64,000 bases of DNA from Nocardioides sambongensis (GTDB taxonomy: Bacteria > Actinomycetota > Actinomycetes > Propionibacteriales > Nocardioidaceae): positions 3,176,501 to 3,240,500 of the forward strand of contig NZ_CP041091.1 in NCBI RefSeq assembly GCF_006494815.1, in the 5' to 3' direction. The translations under genes and the position numbers were made by a program. Below, in pieces: positions 35,110 to 46,738 of the stretch. The number at the start of each line of letters is the position of its first letter. Position 1 is the stretch's first letter. The notes beneath the pieces were generated by a model. The model did no database searches. It was not told the origin of the DNA and saw nothing but the letters and a program-made list of their open reading frames with translations.

Positions 35110-35493
35110 ATGAGCCGCCCCACCACGGTCGAGGAGTACCTCCATCAACTGGCCGACACGGTCTCCGAGCAGGCAAGGGACCGGGTGTCCGAGCTGCGCG
35201 CGCTCGCGCTGGACGCCGTGCCGCAGGCGACCGAGGCCATCAAGTGGGGCGCGCCCGCCTTCCTGCACCCCGACGGCGTCATCCTCGTCATGCTCAGCGG
35301 CCACAAGGCACATGCCGCGATGGCGTTCACCCCCTCGACGAAGCAGGCGTTCGACGCCGAGCTCGCCGACATCTCCACCGGCCGCAGTACCGTCCGGATC
35401 CCGTACGACGACCCCGTTCCGGCCGACCTGCTCACCCGGATGATCGTCTTCCGGCTCGAGGAGCACGAGGTCGAGGACGTCGGCTGGATGTAG
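35110..35493 (+). CDS. DUF1801 (YdhG-like) domain protein
   Basis: 127 residues with VEEYLHQLADTVSEQARD, AIKWGAPAFLHPDGVILVML and TPSTKQAFDAEL, the typical DUF1801 pattern. ATG at 35110 is preferred because GGGAGG is about eight bases upstream; GTG at 35104 is too close to it. Function of the family is unsettled (some members were proposed as iron chaperones). Convergent with the DUF222-HNH gene eight bases away. Confidence 0.75.
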   Translation: MSRPTTVEEYLHQLADTVSEQARDRVSELRALALDAVPQATEAIKWGAPAFLHPDGVILVMLSGHKAHAAMAFTPSTKQAFDAELADISTGRSTVRIPYDDPVPADLLTRMIVFRLEEHEVEDVGWM

Positions 35494-35501
35494 TCCGCGC
35501 C

Positions 35502-36794
35502 TCATGTCCGTCGGTGGTATCTCCGGTCGCCGTTGGCGAGTCGGGTGGTGGTGGAGGCGGGGTCGTGTTCGAGGTGGTGGTGGAACGCGCACAACAGCAC
35601 CCCGTCGTCGAGGTTCGTCTTCCCGCCCTTCGACCACGGGTCCAGATGATGGGCCTCACACCAGCGTGCGGGGATCGAGCACCCCTCACCCCGACACGTC
35701 TTGTCCCGCAGGCCGAGGGCGGTGCGTTGCGCGGCAGTGAACAACCGCCGCGCCCGCCCGAGGTCGAGCACCTCGGACTTCCCGCCGAGGACGGCGGGCA
35801 GGATGCGTGCGGTACACGCCAACCTGCGGGCGTGGTCTGCGCTGATCCGCAGCTCCCCACCGTTGTCGTGACCGGGGTCGAGCAGGCCAGCGGTGCCGAG
35901 GTGGTGGGTGAGTTGGTCGTGGTCGATCGTCACGATCACCGTGGTCGCATCCCCACCATGCACCGGCAGCTTCGCGGGGTCGAGGTGCTCCAACAACGCC
36001 CCGAACGCCAGACCCCGGGCCCGGTGCTGCGGCAACCGCTCCGCATCCGGGTTCCCTCCCGTGCCCGCGTGGTGTTGACGCGGTGACGTGAACGCATCCA
36101 GATACGTCGCCAACCGGGCAGCAATCGGGTCGGGGACCAGGGCGGTGATCCGGGTCAGCCCGTCCCCGAGGGACCGGATCTTGAGGCTGGTCTTCGCGTG
36201 GGCGGCTGCTTCCAGGGCGGCGAGGCGTTTCGCGTCCTCCTCCTCGGCGATCTCCGGTGCGACGACGTCGAGGACCCGCTCGGCCAGCATCCGCAGATGC
36301 CTTGGCCCGTACCCACCCTCGGGTGCGTCCTCACGCTCCCCGGTCCCCAACCCGACCAGATGCACCTCGGCCCGGGTCCGAGCCTCATCGTCGATCCGGG
36401 CCGGCAGGGCGTCCAGCCCGGCGGTGATCACCCGCGCCTGCTCCAGACTCAACGCACCACGGGCCATCGCCGCCCCCACCCGCGGCCACGCCCGGTCGAC
36501 CGAGGTCGCGACCTTCGACTCCGACCGCAACCGCAACGGCTCGGTCCCGGTCTGCAACGCCACCCAGCCGGCAACATCGCGAGCACCACGCACCGACGCC
36601 ACATCACCCGACGCAGCCATCGTGCGCATCCGCAACTCGGTCACCTGCGCCTCGAGGGCGACCAGCTCGGTCAACAGCGTTTCGCGTTCCGGCATCGGGA
36701 GGTATCCGGGCTGACGCTCCGCCACCTCACCCAACGCGTCCCGGCACACCGCGACCGCCTCCGAGATCGGGGAGAGGGCGCTGGTCAACGACAT
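35502..36794 (-). CDS. DUF222 domain HNH endonuclease
   Basis: 430 residues, unbroken. DUF222 occupies roughly residues 30-320; the C-terminal HNH part is CRGEGCSIPARWCEAHHLDPW, given here in two pieces as CRGEGC and ARWCEAHHLDPW, then DGVLLCAFHHHLEHD. The family corresponds to the mycobacterial 13E12 repeat proteins, several of which are in the LexA regulon. A LexA-type box lies 53 bases upstream of the ATG (36847-36862). Second DUF222-HNH protein in the window, sharing only the family pattern with the first. Confidence 0.85.
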   Translation of the reverse strand: MSLTSALSPISEAVAVCRDALGEVAERQPGYLPMPERETLLTELVALEAQVTELRMRTMAASGDVASVRGARDVAGWVALQTGTEPLRLRSESKVATSVDRAWPRVGAAMARGALSLEQARVITAGLDALPARIDDEARTRAEVHLVGLGTGEREDAPEGGYGPRHLRMLAERVLDVVAPEIAEEEDAKRLAALEAAAHAKTSLKIRSLGDGLTRITALVPDPIAARLATYLDAFTSPRQHHAGTGGNPDAERLPQHRARGLAFGALLEHLDPAKLPVHGGDATTVIVTIDHDQLTHHLGTAGLLDPGHDNGGELRISADHARRLACTARILPAVLGGKSEVLDLGRARRLFTAAQRTALGLRDKTCRGEGCSIPARWCEAHHLDPWSKGGKTNLDDGVLLCAFHHHLEHDPASTTTRLANGDRRYHRRT

Positions 36795-36846
36795 CGCGAG
36801 GGAGCCTTCCGAGAACGGCTTCAGGTGCCCCTGATTCTACGCTCAT

Positions 36847-36862
36847 TCGAACTGGTGTTCTA
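36847..36862. promoter_or_regulatory. LexA/SOS-type box TCGAACTGGTGTTCTA
   Basis: Matches the actinobacterial SOS box TCGAAC-n4-GTTCGA at 11 of 12 fixed positions (GTTCTA for GTTCGA). It lies in a locally AT-richer stretch 53 bases upstream of the DUF222-HNH start. Confidence 0.65.
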
Positions 36863-37035
36863 CTGCTGATCACGACCTTGTGGAACCATTCCCGCAGGTC
36901 AACGCCACTTTTCCACAGTCCACCCACGACAACTGGCCCACTTTGTGACGCCAGTGAACCCTGGGCCCACAGCCCGCCCGTTCCATCACATGGGGCGCGA
37001 CGCCGGTCGCACCGCGCCGTCCCCACAATGCGGCT

Positions 37036-37584
37036 ATGACGCCCATCGCTCCCCAGACCGACGTACCGCGCCTCCTCGCCCTCGGCGCCCGCCGCCCGGA
37101 GATCGACCCGGAGGCCTGGATCGCACCCGGCGCCACCGTGGCCGGCTCGGTGAGGATCGCGGCCCGCGCCAGCCTCTGGTACGGCGTGGTGGCCCGCGGC
37201 GACGCGGAGCAGATCACCATCGGCGCGGGGAGCAACCTGCAGGACGGCTGCCTGCTGCATGCCGACCCGGGCTTCTCGCTGACCATCGGCGCCGGCGTCT
37301 CCGTCGGGCACGGCGCCGTGCTGCACGGCGCGACGATCGAGGACGACGTGCTGGTCGGGATGGGGTCGATCGTGATGAACGGCGCCGTGATCGGCGCCGG
37401 CAGCATCGTCGGCGCCGGCGCGTGCGTCACCGAGGGCACGGTCGTCCCACCGCGGTCGATGGTGCTGGGCGTGCCCGGCAAGGTGCGCGCCGAGCTCAGC
37501 GACGAGCAGGTCGACGGCATCCGGCTCAACGCCGAGCACTACGTGCACCTCGCGGCCACCCACCGCGACGCCACGCCGCTGTGA
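37036..37584 (+). CDS. Gamma-carbonic-anhydrase-like left-handed beta-helix protein
   Basis: 182 residues. Hexapeptide repeats (WIAPGATVAGSVRI, IGAGSNLQDGCLLH, IGAGVSVGHGAVLHG) form a left-handed beta helix. Candidate zinc histidines are in LLHADPG, VGHGAVLHGA, and the YGVVARGD segment with the conserved Arg and Asp is present. Carbonic anhydrase activity is not assured in this family. It is preceded by a roughly 240-base region with the LexA-type box for the divergent gene and convergent with tspO. Confidence 0.82.
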   Translation: MTPIAPQTDVPRLLALGARRPEIDPEAWIAPGATVAGSVRIAARASLWYGVVARGDAEQITIGAGSNLQDGCLLHADPGFSLTIGAGVSVGHGAVLHGATIEDDVLVGMGSIVMNGAVIGAGSIVGAGACVTEGTVVPPRSMVLGVPGKVRAELSDEQVDGIRLNAEHYVHLAATHRDATPL

Positions 37585-37596
37585 GCGGCCCCGGAG

Positions 37597-38094
37597 TCAG
37601 TTCAGTACGACGATCCCGGCGTTGAGCGCGGTCGCGAACGCCACCCACGCCAGGTACGGGACGAGCAGCCACCCGGCCACCCGGTCCCGCCGCAGGAACA
37701 GCACCACGGTCAGGACGAGCGCGACCAGCAGCGCCAGGATCTCGACCAGGGCGACCGTGTAGGCGTCGGCGGCGAAGAAGAGCGGCGTCCAGCACAGGTT
37801 GAGCACCAGCTGCACGGCGTACACGACCTGCGCACGGTCCCACCCGGCGGCGCGCCAGGCTCGCCAGGCGGCGAGGGCCATCAGCAGGTAGAGAACGCTC
37901 CAGACCGGACCGAAGAGCCAGCCGGGCGGCGCATACGGCGGGAGCTCGAGCGCCTCGTAGGTCTCTCGCGAACCCGACGCCGCCCATCCGCCCACGCCGG
38001 CGACGACGCCGACGGCGAGCAGGTGGGCGATCAGCACGAGGACGCTGCGGGATCGTCCCTCGGACGGCGTACGGGCGTCGGCGACAGCAGCCAT
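37597..38094 (-). CDS. TspO/MBR-family membrane protein
   Basis: 165 residues with five predicted membrane helices. Family signature residues are in YEALELPPYAPPGWLFGPVW and the aromatic-rich helix LVLNLCWTPLFF. TspO proteins bind tetrapyrroles or sterols and act in stress signalling or transport; the ligand here is unknown. Confidence 0.88.
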   Translation of the reverse strand: MAAVADARTPSEGRSRSVLVLIAHLLAVGVVAGVGGWAASGSRETYEALELPPYAPPGWLFGPVWSVLYLLMALAAWRAWRAAGWDRAQVVYAVQLVLNLCWTPLFFAADAYTVALVEILALLVALVLTVVLFLRRDRVAGWLLVPYLAWVAFATALNAGIVVLN

Positions 38095-38114
38095 GTCCCC
38101 ACCTTGCCAGGTGG

Positions 38115-38906
38115 TCAGAAGTGGGTGCCTCCGTCGACCCGGACCTCGGTGCCGGTGACGAACGCGGCGTCCGCACTGGCCAGCATCGCCACCACCGATG
38201 CCACGGTCTCGGGCCCGGCGAAGCCCCCGCCGAGCGCGGGCATCAGCTTCACGAAGAGGTTGAGGTCGGCATCCTCGGGCAGGCCGGGGCCGTTGCTCTG
38301 GCCGGACTTGCCGGTGCCGTCGGTCATCCCGGACGAGATCGACCCGGGCTGCACGCTGTTGAACCGGATGCCGCGGCCGGCGTACTCGGCGGCGAGCGCG
38401 TGGGTCATCGACTGGATGCCGCCCTTGGAGGCGGAGTACGCGGCCATGTAGGGGTGCGCGAAGTTCGCCGAGGTCGAGCTGAAGTTCACCACCGCGGCGC
38501 CGTCGCCGTCGAGCAGCGCCGGGACCGCCTCACGGATCATCAGGAAGGTGCCGACCAGGTTCACCCGCAGCACCCGCTCGAAGTCGGCCAGCGGGGTCGC
38601 CTCGGTGCGCGAGGAGCGCAGGATGCCGGCCGCGTTGACCAGCGCGTCCAGCCCGCCGAGGGCGGAGACGGCGGCCGCCACTCCCGCCCGCACCGACTGC
38701 TCGTCGGCGACGTCGATGACCTCGGTGGCGAGCTCGCCGGGTCCACCCAGCGCCGCTGCCTTCTCCACGGTGTCGGCGAGACCCGCCTCGCTGACGTCGG
38801 CCCCGACCACGGAGCCGCCCTCGGCGAGCATCCGCAGCGCGGTCGCCTGACCGATCCCGGAGCCTGCTCCGGTGACCAGCACCCGACGGTTCTCGTAGCG
38901 GTTCAT
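38115..38906 (-). CDS. Short-chain dehydrogenase/reductase
   Basis: 263 residues with TGAGSGIGQA, the NAAG motif (LVNAAGIL), catalytic YSASKGGIQ and the C-terminal VDGGTHF. ATG at 38906 has GAGAGGAC about five bases upstream. The FadD gene is 70 bases further upstream of the start's opposite flank and transcribed the same way, so the two may form a unit. Substrate unknown. Confidence 0.85.
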   Translation of the reverse strand: MNRYENRRVLVTGAGSGIGQATALRMLAEGGSVVGADVSEAGLADTVEKAAALGGPGELATEVIDVADEQSVRAGVAAAVSALGGLDALVNAAGILRSSRTEATPLADFERVLRVNLVGTFLMIREAVPALLDGDGAAVVNFSSTSANFAHPYMAAYSASKGGIQSMTHALAAEYAGRGIRFNSVQPGSISSGMTDGTGKSGQSNGPGLPEDADLNLFVKLMPALGGGFAGPETVASVVAMLASADAAFVTGTEVRVDGGTHF

Positions 38907-38976
38907 GATGTCCTCTCGTCTCGGCACCCGCTCACCCTAGACACCTGTACACACGCATGTCCGTCGGCGTCTCACG

Positions 38977-40641
38977 TCATCGCGGCAGATGTGCCGTGCG
39001 ACCGTGCGCGGCGAACTGCTCCTCCAGCTCGCGACGGCCCGCCGGGTCGAGCTCGACGTACTCAGGCGTCCGCCCGGCCCGGATCCAGACCGGGTCGTCG
39101 GTCGCCCAGGCAGCACGCCGCAGCGGCGCCTTGTCCACCTTGTTGCTGCCGGTCAGCGGCACGCGGTCGGTGACCCGCACCAGGCTCGGCCACCACTTCG
39201 CCCCGAGGTCGGGCTGCGCGGCGAGGAAGTTGCCGAACGCGGCCGGGTCGAACGCGGCGCCGGCCTCCAGCTCGACCGCGCACATCACCCGGTCGCCGGT
39301 GGCCGGGTCGGGGACGGCGTAGACCGGGGCGGCGGCCACGCCGGGAGCGCGCGCCAGGATCCGCTCCACCTGGGCGGCCGCGAAGTTTTCCGAGTCCACC
39401 CGCAGCCAGTCCGAGGAGCGTCCGGCGAAGTAGAACCAGCCGTCCTCGTCGCGGTAGGCCAGGTCACCGGACCAGAAGTCGTCGCCGCGGATCCGTTCGG
39501 CCATCGCGCCGGGGTTGCGGTAGTAGCCCTCGAACGCGGCCGCCGCACCGACCGCGACCATCTGCCCGACCGCCGCCGGGTCCACCAGCCGTCCCTGCGC
39601 GTCGAAGCGGGCGCGCGGACACTCCCGACCACTCGCCTCGTCCAGGACCCTCACGTCGACGCCGGCGGCCGGCAGTCCCAGCGAGCCGGCGGGGGTGTCG
39701 GGAGTCCGGTTGATCCGGAACACCCCCTCGCTGAGCCCGTACCCCTCCCTGACCCGACAACCGAACCGCTCCCCGAACCGCGACACGTCGGTCTCCGAGG
39801 CCTCGGTGCCGAACGCCAGGCGGAGGGTGCCGCCGGCATCGCGCGGGTCGACCGGCTGGGCGAGCACGTAGGAGAGCGCGCGGCCGACGTAGTTCACGTA
39901 GGTGGCGCCGAACGCGTGCACGTCGGCGGAGAACCCGCTCGCCGAGAACCGTCGTGCCATCCCGACCGTCGCGCCGCAGACCATCGCCGGCAGCAGGTTC
40001 ATCAGCATCGCGTTGCCGTGGAAGAGGGGCATGCAGAGGTAGGTGGTGGAGTCGGCGGTGAGCTCGATCCGGTCGACCAGCACCGACATCAACCGGTCCA
40101 GCCGGCCGTGGCTCAGGATCACCGCCTTCGGCCGACCCGTGGAGCCGGAGCTGAACAGCAGGAACGCGATGTCGTCGGGGCGCGGCTGCACCCCCGGCAG
40201 TTGGCTCCCCCGGTACGGCGCCAGCCACCGCTCGTGGTCCGCCTCGTCGACGACCACGACCCGCTCGCCGGGCACACCGTGGCCGTCGCCCTCGACCAGG
40301 TGGCGCAACCGTCGCTCGGTGACGATCAGGTCGACGTCCGCGTGTCGGATGTCGTCGGCCAGCTCCGCCGCGCTGCGGCTGGAGTTGATGCCGACCACCG
40401 TCGTGCCGGCCAGTCCGGCGGCGGCGACCCAGAACACGTGGTCCGGCACGTTGTCGAGCAGCACCCCCAGGTGCACCGTCCGATCCGCCGGCGGCGGCAC
40501 CAGGTCCGCCAGCAGCGCGGCACGGTCGGCCGCCTCCTGCACCACCTCGGCCCAGGTCCAACACCGGTCCTCGAAGAGCAGCCCCGTCGTCGCGTCGTCG
40601 GCGCGGGCGCGCACGATGCCGGCCAGACCCGCGTGCTGCAT
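38977..40641 (-). CDS. Acyl-CoA synthetase, FadD17-like
   Basis: 554-residue adenylate-forming ligase. Motifs: AFLLFSSGSTGRPKAVILSH (20 residues), REGYGLSEGVF, FWSGDLAYRDEDGWF, and a terminal LTGSNKVDKAPLR lysine motif. The overall pattern (VGINSSRSAAELADDI, MPLFHGNAMLMNLLPA) resembles the FadD1/FadD17 branch of mycobacteria; FadD17 is in the KstR regulon there, but that subfamily call is from memory. ATG at 40641 has GAGGAGGG close upstream. Confidence 0.82.
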   Translation of the reverse strand: MQHAGLAGIVRARADDATTGLLFEDRCWTWAEVVQEAADRAALLADLVPPPADRTVHLGVLLDNVPDHVFWVAAAGLAGTTVVGINSSRSAAELADDIRHADVDLIVTERRLRHLVEGDGHGVPGERVVVVDEADHERWLAPYRGSQLPGVQPRPDDIAFLLFSSGSTGRPKAVILSHGRLDRLMSVLVDRIELTADSTTYLCMPLFHGNAMLMNLLPAMVCGATVGMARRFSASGFSADVHAFGATYVNYVGRALSYVLAQPVDPRDAGGTLRLAFGTEASETDVSRFGERFGCRVREGYGLSEGVFRINRTPDTPAGSLGLPAAGVDVRVLDEASGRECPRARFDAQGRLVDPAAVGQMVAVGAAAAFEGYYRNPGAMAERIRGDDFWSGDLAYRDEDGWFYFAGRSSDWLRVDSENFAAAQVERILARAPGVAAAPVYAVPDPATGDRVMCAVELEAGAAFDPAAFGNFLAAQPDLGAKWWPSLVRVTDRVPLTGSNKVDKAPLRRAAWATDDPVWIRAGRTPEYVELDPAGRRELEEQFAAHGRTAHLPR

Positions 40642-40728
40642 CGGCCCTCCTCGACCTCCGGACCCGTCGGCACCCGACGGGGCACGCCGCAGCGTAGCCA
40701 CCGCGCCGGCCGCGAACCCGGTGTCCTC

Positions 40729-41724
40729 TCAGTCGCCGGGAGCGGGACCTGCCGGTCGCTCGGTGCTCCGTTGCGTCCTCCGGTAGTGGCTGGGCGAGAC
40801 GCCGTAGTGACGCTGGAACGCCTGCCGCAGCGTCTCCACGGTGCCGAAGCCGCAGCGCCCGGCCACCGCCTCCACGGTCAGGTCGGAGCCGGTGAGCAGC
40901 TGGGCGGCCGCCTCGCACCGCGCCTGCCGGACGTAGCGGGCCGGCGAGAGGTCCAGCTCGTCGTCGAAGAGGCGGCAGAGGTGGCGCGCGCTGAGCCCGG
41001 CCCGGCGGGCCAGGGCGTCGGTGGTCAGGTCGTCGTCGAGGTGGGCGTTGACGTGGGCGACCACCTCCCGCACCACCGGCGAGCCCGGTGCCCGGGCAGC
41101 GGTGAACATGCTCATCTGGGCCTGGTTGCCGGGGCGCTGCAGGTAGGTGACCAGGTGACGGGCGGTGGTCCGGGCCAGCTCCGCACCGGCGTCGGCCTCG
41201 ACCAGCGCGAGGGTCAGGTCGAGGCCCGCGGTGACGCCGGCGGAGGTGTAGACGTTGCCGTCGCGCAGGTGGATCGGGTGCGGGTCGAAGCGCACCGCCG
41301 GGAACCGGCGCGCGAGTCCCTCGGCGCGGGACCAGTGGGTCGCTGCTCGGCGACCGTCCAGCACCCCGGCCGCGGCGAGCACCCCCGAGCCGGTGCACAC
41401 CGACGCGATCCGGTCGCTCTCCCGGGCGAGCCGCCGCACGTGCGCCACCAGCACCCGGTCCCGCATCGCCTTGCCGAAGCCGATCCCACCGGCGACGACC
41501 AGGGTGTCCAGCGGCCCCCGCACCTCCTCCAGCGGGTGGTCGGCGACCAGTGTCAGTCCGGTGCCGGTGCGGATCGTCCCGCCGCCGGGAGCGGCCAGCG
41601 CGACGTCGTAGAGGGCGCTGCCGTGCAGGTAGTTGGCGAACTGCAGGGTGCTCACCACCGCGGCCACGTCGAGCACCTCGACGGCGTGGTAGCCGACGAC
41701 GACCACCCGGCGGACGCCCTGCAT
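40729..41724 (-). CDS. GlxA-type regulator: DJ-1/PfpI domain plus AraC helix-turn-helix
   Basis: 331 residues. The N-terminal two thirds is a DJ-1/PfpI-like domain (VVVVGYHAVEVLDVAAVVS; nucleophile-elbow region IASVCTGSGVLAAAG). The C-terminal AraC domain includes LARRAGLSARHLCRLF and VAGRCGFGTVETLRQAFQ. Such regulators sense metabolites, often quaternary amines; the ligand here is unknown. ATG at 41724 follows GGTGGGG. Confidence 0.87.
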   Translation of the reverse strand: MQGVRRVVVVGYHAVEVLDVAAVVSTLQFANYLHGSALYDVALAAPGGGTIRTGTGLTLVADHPLEEVRGPLDTLVVAGGIGFGKAMRDRVLVAHVRRLARESDRIASVCTGSGVLAAAGVLDGRRAATHWSRAEGLARRFPAVRFDPHPIHLRDGNVYTSAGVTAGLDLTLALVEADAGAELARTTARHLVTYLQRPGNQAQMSMFTAARAPGSPVVREVVAHVNAHLDDDLTTDALARRAGLSARHLCRLFDDELDLSPARYVRQARCEAAAQLLTGSDLTVEAVAGRCGFGTVETLRQAFQRHYGVSPSHYRRTQRSTERPAGPAPGD

Positions 41725-41846
41725 CACCCCACCGTAGGTCCGGGTGCGGGGGCGCACCACGTGTCCGACCGACACGGACCCCAAGGATCGGGACAGGTCC
41801 GTCCCGCGCTGTTCCTCCGGCGCCGCTGCCGGAGCAGGTTGCCTCC

Positions 41847-42239
41847 ATGACGAACACCGAGCCCGTCGCGCACCCCACCACCCTCCGCCTGCTACTCCAC
41901 CTCGCCGAGATGCTCGCCGCGATGGGCGTCGGGATGCTGCTCCTCGGCGGGATGCGGATGCTGGCCGGCTGGACGGTGCCGCTGGAGGAGTCGCCGACCG
42001 CGTGGTACCTGCTGATGGCGACCGACATGACCATCGCGATGGTCCTGTGGATGCGGGTGCGCGGTCACGGCTGGCGCGAGACGCTGGAGATGTCCGGCGC
42101 CATGTACGTGCCGGTCTGCCTGGCTCCCGCGGTGGTGGTGGACCTGCTCGACCCCGAGGGATTCATGGCCGTCACCCACATCCTGATGGTGGTGGCGATG
42201 GCGGTGGTCCTGGTGCGCCACCGCGCCCACCAGCACTGA
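41847..42239 (+). CDS. Small multi-pass membrane protein
   Basis: 130 residues with about four hydrophobic segments (AEMLAAMGVGMLLLGGM, YLLMATDMTIAMVLWM, VPVCLAPAVVVDLL, HILMVVAMAVVLV). No recognised family. It is divergent from the GlxA-type regulator, which may control it. A tandem repeat begins at its stop codon. Confidence 0.7.
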   Translation: MTNTEPVAHPTTLRLLLHLAEMLAAMGVGMLLLGGMRMLAGWTVPLEESPTAWYLLMATDMTIAMVLWMRVRGHGWRETLEMSGAMYVPVCLAPAVVVDLLDPEGFMAVTHILMVVAMAVVLVRHRAHQH

Positions 42240-42284
42240 GACCGGCAGCACTGAGACCGGCAGCACTGAGACCGGCAGCACTGA
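42231..42284. repeat. 15-bp tandem repeat after the membrane protein gene
   Basis: GACCGGCAGCACTGA is repeated three times at 42240-42284, and its last nine bases also form the end of the preceding gene (CAGCACTGA). Each unit carries a TGA stop in the gene's frame, which suggests duplication of the gene end. Confidence 0.75.
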
Positions 42285-42315
42285 GACCACCCGCACGGAG
42301 ACTCGCACGTGAGAC

Positions 42316-42555
42316 TCAAGCGCCGGCGGAGAAGACCGCCACCGCCAGCACCCCGACCGCGACGACCACCCCGGCCGCAGCGGCCACCAGCACCACCCCC
42401 GGCCAGCGGGCGACGGCGCGCTCCAGCACCTGGTAGAGGGCGAGGATCGCGAGCACCGCGACGCTCACGTGCAGCAGCAGCGCGATCGAGACGCCGAGCA
42501 CCACGCCGGCGACGGCGAACCGGCCCCAGGCCAGCCCCAGCACCAGCGGGATCAC
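42316..42555 (-). CDS. Small hydrophobic membrane protein
   Basis: 79 residues, almost wholly hydrophobic with two to three helices (IPLVLGLAWGRFAVAGVVLG, VLLVAAAAGVVVAVGVLAV in part). The GTG start at 42555 overlaps the stop of the DUF1353 gene as GTGA. An in-frame ATG at 42612 is possible but would overlap that gene by 61 bases. Function unknown. Confidence 0.6.
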   Translation of the reverse strand: MIPLVLGLAWGRFAVAGVVLGVSIALLLHVSVAVLAILALYQVLERAVARWPGVVLVAAAAGVVVAVGVLAVAVFSAGA

Positions 42556-43214
42556 CACCGCCCCGCCGCGCCGCCGACCAGCTCCTCGGGCCAGGGCCGC
42601 TCCCCCATCCACGGCAGCCAGGCGACCACGTCGAGCAGGTCCAGGGTCGCCACGGTGCCCAGCACGGCCACCAGCAGCAGGCTCCCGAAGCCCACGAGCC
42701 GATACCGCCAGCGCTGCACCGGGGCCCAGGGCGAGCCGTCGGCGAAGGTCCCCAGCGTCACCGCCGACCAGACCAGCCAGCGACGGACCACCCCGGTGCC
42801 GCAGTCCCGCATCGCGTCCCGGAAGACCCGGTCCGCCTGGGCGCGGTCGACGTCATGGCCCTCCAGGCTGAGGTAGTCCGGCTCCCCGGAGCCGTCGGAG
42901 ACCAGCCCGTCGTGGATCAGCGCCGCCGGCAGGTGCCGCCCGGTCCGGGGCACCAGCCAGGCGAAGACCGCCGGCACCGAGGCCAGGTCCGTCGGCACCC
43001 GGCCCAGGTGCGCGGGGACCAGGAGCAGACCCAGCTCCGGATCCCGGTAGCCGATCCGGCGGCGCATCAGGAACCGGTCCGCGTCGCCGCGGTCACCGGC
43101 GGGCGGGTCGAGCCGTTCGAGCACGATCCGGGGCCGGCGCGTGACGTCGTACGGCTCCTCGTCGGTGCCTGCGTCGAAGAACCGTTCGGGTTGCGGCGTG
43201 GTCCCGAGCGCCAT
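42552..43214 (-). CDS. DUF1353-like protein with C-terminal membrane segment
   Basis: 220 residues. The central part has VPTDLASVPAVFAWLVP and HLPAALIHDGLVS, the DUF1353 hallmark. The C-terminus has a hydrophobic helix (LVGFGSLLLVAVLGTVATL). ATG at 43214 is preferred over the start 13 codons earlier. DUF1353 proteins are often found in phages, but no other phage genes are near. Coupled to the small membrane protein downstream. Confidence 0.7.
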   Translation of the reverse strand: MALGTTPQPERFFDAGTDEEPYDVTRRPRIVLERLDPPAGDRGDADRFLMRRRIGYRDPELGLLLVPAHLGRVPTDLASVPAVFAWLVPRTGRHLPAALIHDGLVSDGSGEPDYLSLEGHDVDRAQADRVFRDAMRDCGTGVVRRWLVWSAVTLGTFADGSPWAPVQRWRYRLVGFGSLLLVAVLGTVATLDLLDVVAWLPWMGERPWPEELVGGAAGRW

Positions 43215-43258
43215 GGTCCGATTCTCGCCCTCTCGGCCGGTGAGCGCCATCACCGTGG

Positions 43259-44164
43259 ATGATGGTCCGCATGGGTGAGCGCACCGAACGACCGGCGGTG
43301 CCGGTCTTCTTCCTCTCCGACAGCACCGGCATCAGCGCGGAGACGATGGGCAACGCGTTGCTGATCCAGTTCCCCGACCAGGTCTTCGAGCGCACCACGA
43401 TCCCGTTCATCACCACGATCGAGGCTGCCCAGGAGGTGGTCGCGATCCTCGACGAGGCGATGGACGGACCGGTCACCCCGCTCGCGTTCAGCACCGCCGC
43501 GGAGGACCGGATCCGCGCCGAGCTGCGCACCACCCGGGCGCCGATCATCGACTTCTTCGACCTGCACATGAGCCGGATCGAGGAGATCCTCGGCCAGCGC
43601 GGCGTGCACGAGGCCGCCCGGCTGCACGGCGTCGGCGACATCAAGCGCTACAACTCCCGGATGGCGGCCGTGGAGTTCACCATCGAGCACGACGACGGCC
43701 AGTCGCTGCGCGCGCTGGACAAGGCGGACGTGATCCTGCTGGCGCCCTCGCGCTGCGGCAAGACGCCGACCAGCATGTACCTCGCCCTCCAGCACGGCCT
43801 CTACGTCGCCAACTACCCCCTGGTCGACGAGGACCTGGAGTCCGACGACCTGCCCCGGCCGGTGCGCGACTACCGCGAGCGCTGCTTCGGGATGACCACC
43901 ACGGTGGACCGGCTGGCTCGGGTGCGCAACGAGCGCCGCCCCGGGTCCAAGTACGCCACCCCCGACCAGTGCCGGTGGGAGCTGCGCCGGGCGGCCGCCC
44001 TCTTCGCGAAGCACCAGGTCCCTGTGGTGGACTCCTCGGCACGGTCGGTGGAGGAGATCTCCACCGTCATCCTGCAGACCCTGAAGAAGAACGGCGGCAT
44101 CAACAGCCGTCAGCGTCAGTCCGCCAGCAGCGACGCCGGCACCGTCCCGCACACCCGGAAGTGA
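43259..44164 (+). CDS. ppsR: PEP synthase regulatory kinase/pyrophosphorylase
   Basis: 301-residue DUF299 protein. PpsR phosphorylates (ADP-dependent) and reactivates (phosphate-dependent) PEP synthase by acting on a Thr near its catalytic His. Seen: [16 protein letters not shown] at the start and the P-loop-like [15 protein letters not shown]. The gene directly downstream encodes PEP synthase, five bases after this stop. Start may be ATG 43259 or 43271. Confidence 0.9.
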   Translation: MMVRMGERTERPAVPVFFLSDSTGISAETMGNALLIQFPDQVFERTTIPFITTIEAAQEVVAILDEAMDGPVTPLAFSTAAEDRIRAELRTTRAPIIDFFDLHMSRIEEILGQRGVHEAARLHGVGDIKRYNSRMAAVEFTIEHDDGQSLRALDKADVILLAPSRCGKTPTSMYLALQHGLYVANYPLVDEDLESDDLPRPVRDYRERCFGMTTTVDRLARVRNERRPGSKYATPDQCRWELRRAAALFAKHQVPVVDSSARSVEEISTVILQTLKKNGGINSRQRQSASSDAGTVPHTRK

Positions 44165-44169
44165 CTCAG

Positions 44170-46617
<2,448 letters not shown>

Positions 46618-46738
46618 GCCGGCGCTGAGCCGGGCCACGGCGTCGGACAGGACGCCCGACACGGCGCGACGCGACCACTTCGCGGTCGTCGTCGCGCTGC
46701 TGTTCGTCGCCGGTTGGGCCGCGAACCACTTCGCGGCG

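Noticed and set aside
42552-43214. Prophage remnant because of the DUF1353 domain
   Set aside because: No integrase, capsid, tail or lysis genes and no att-like repeats nearby.
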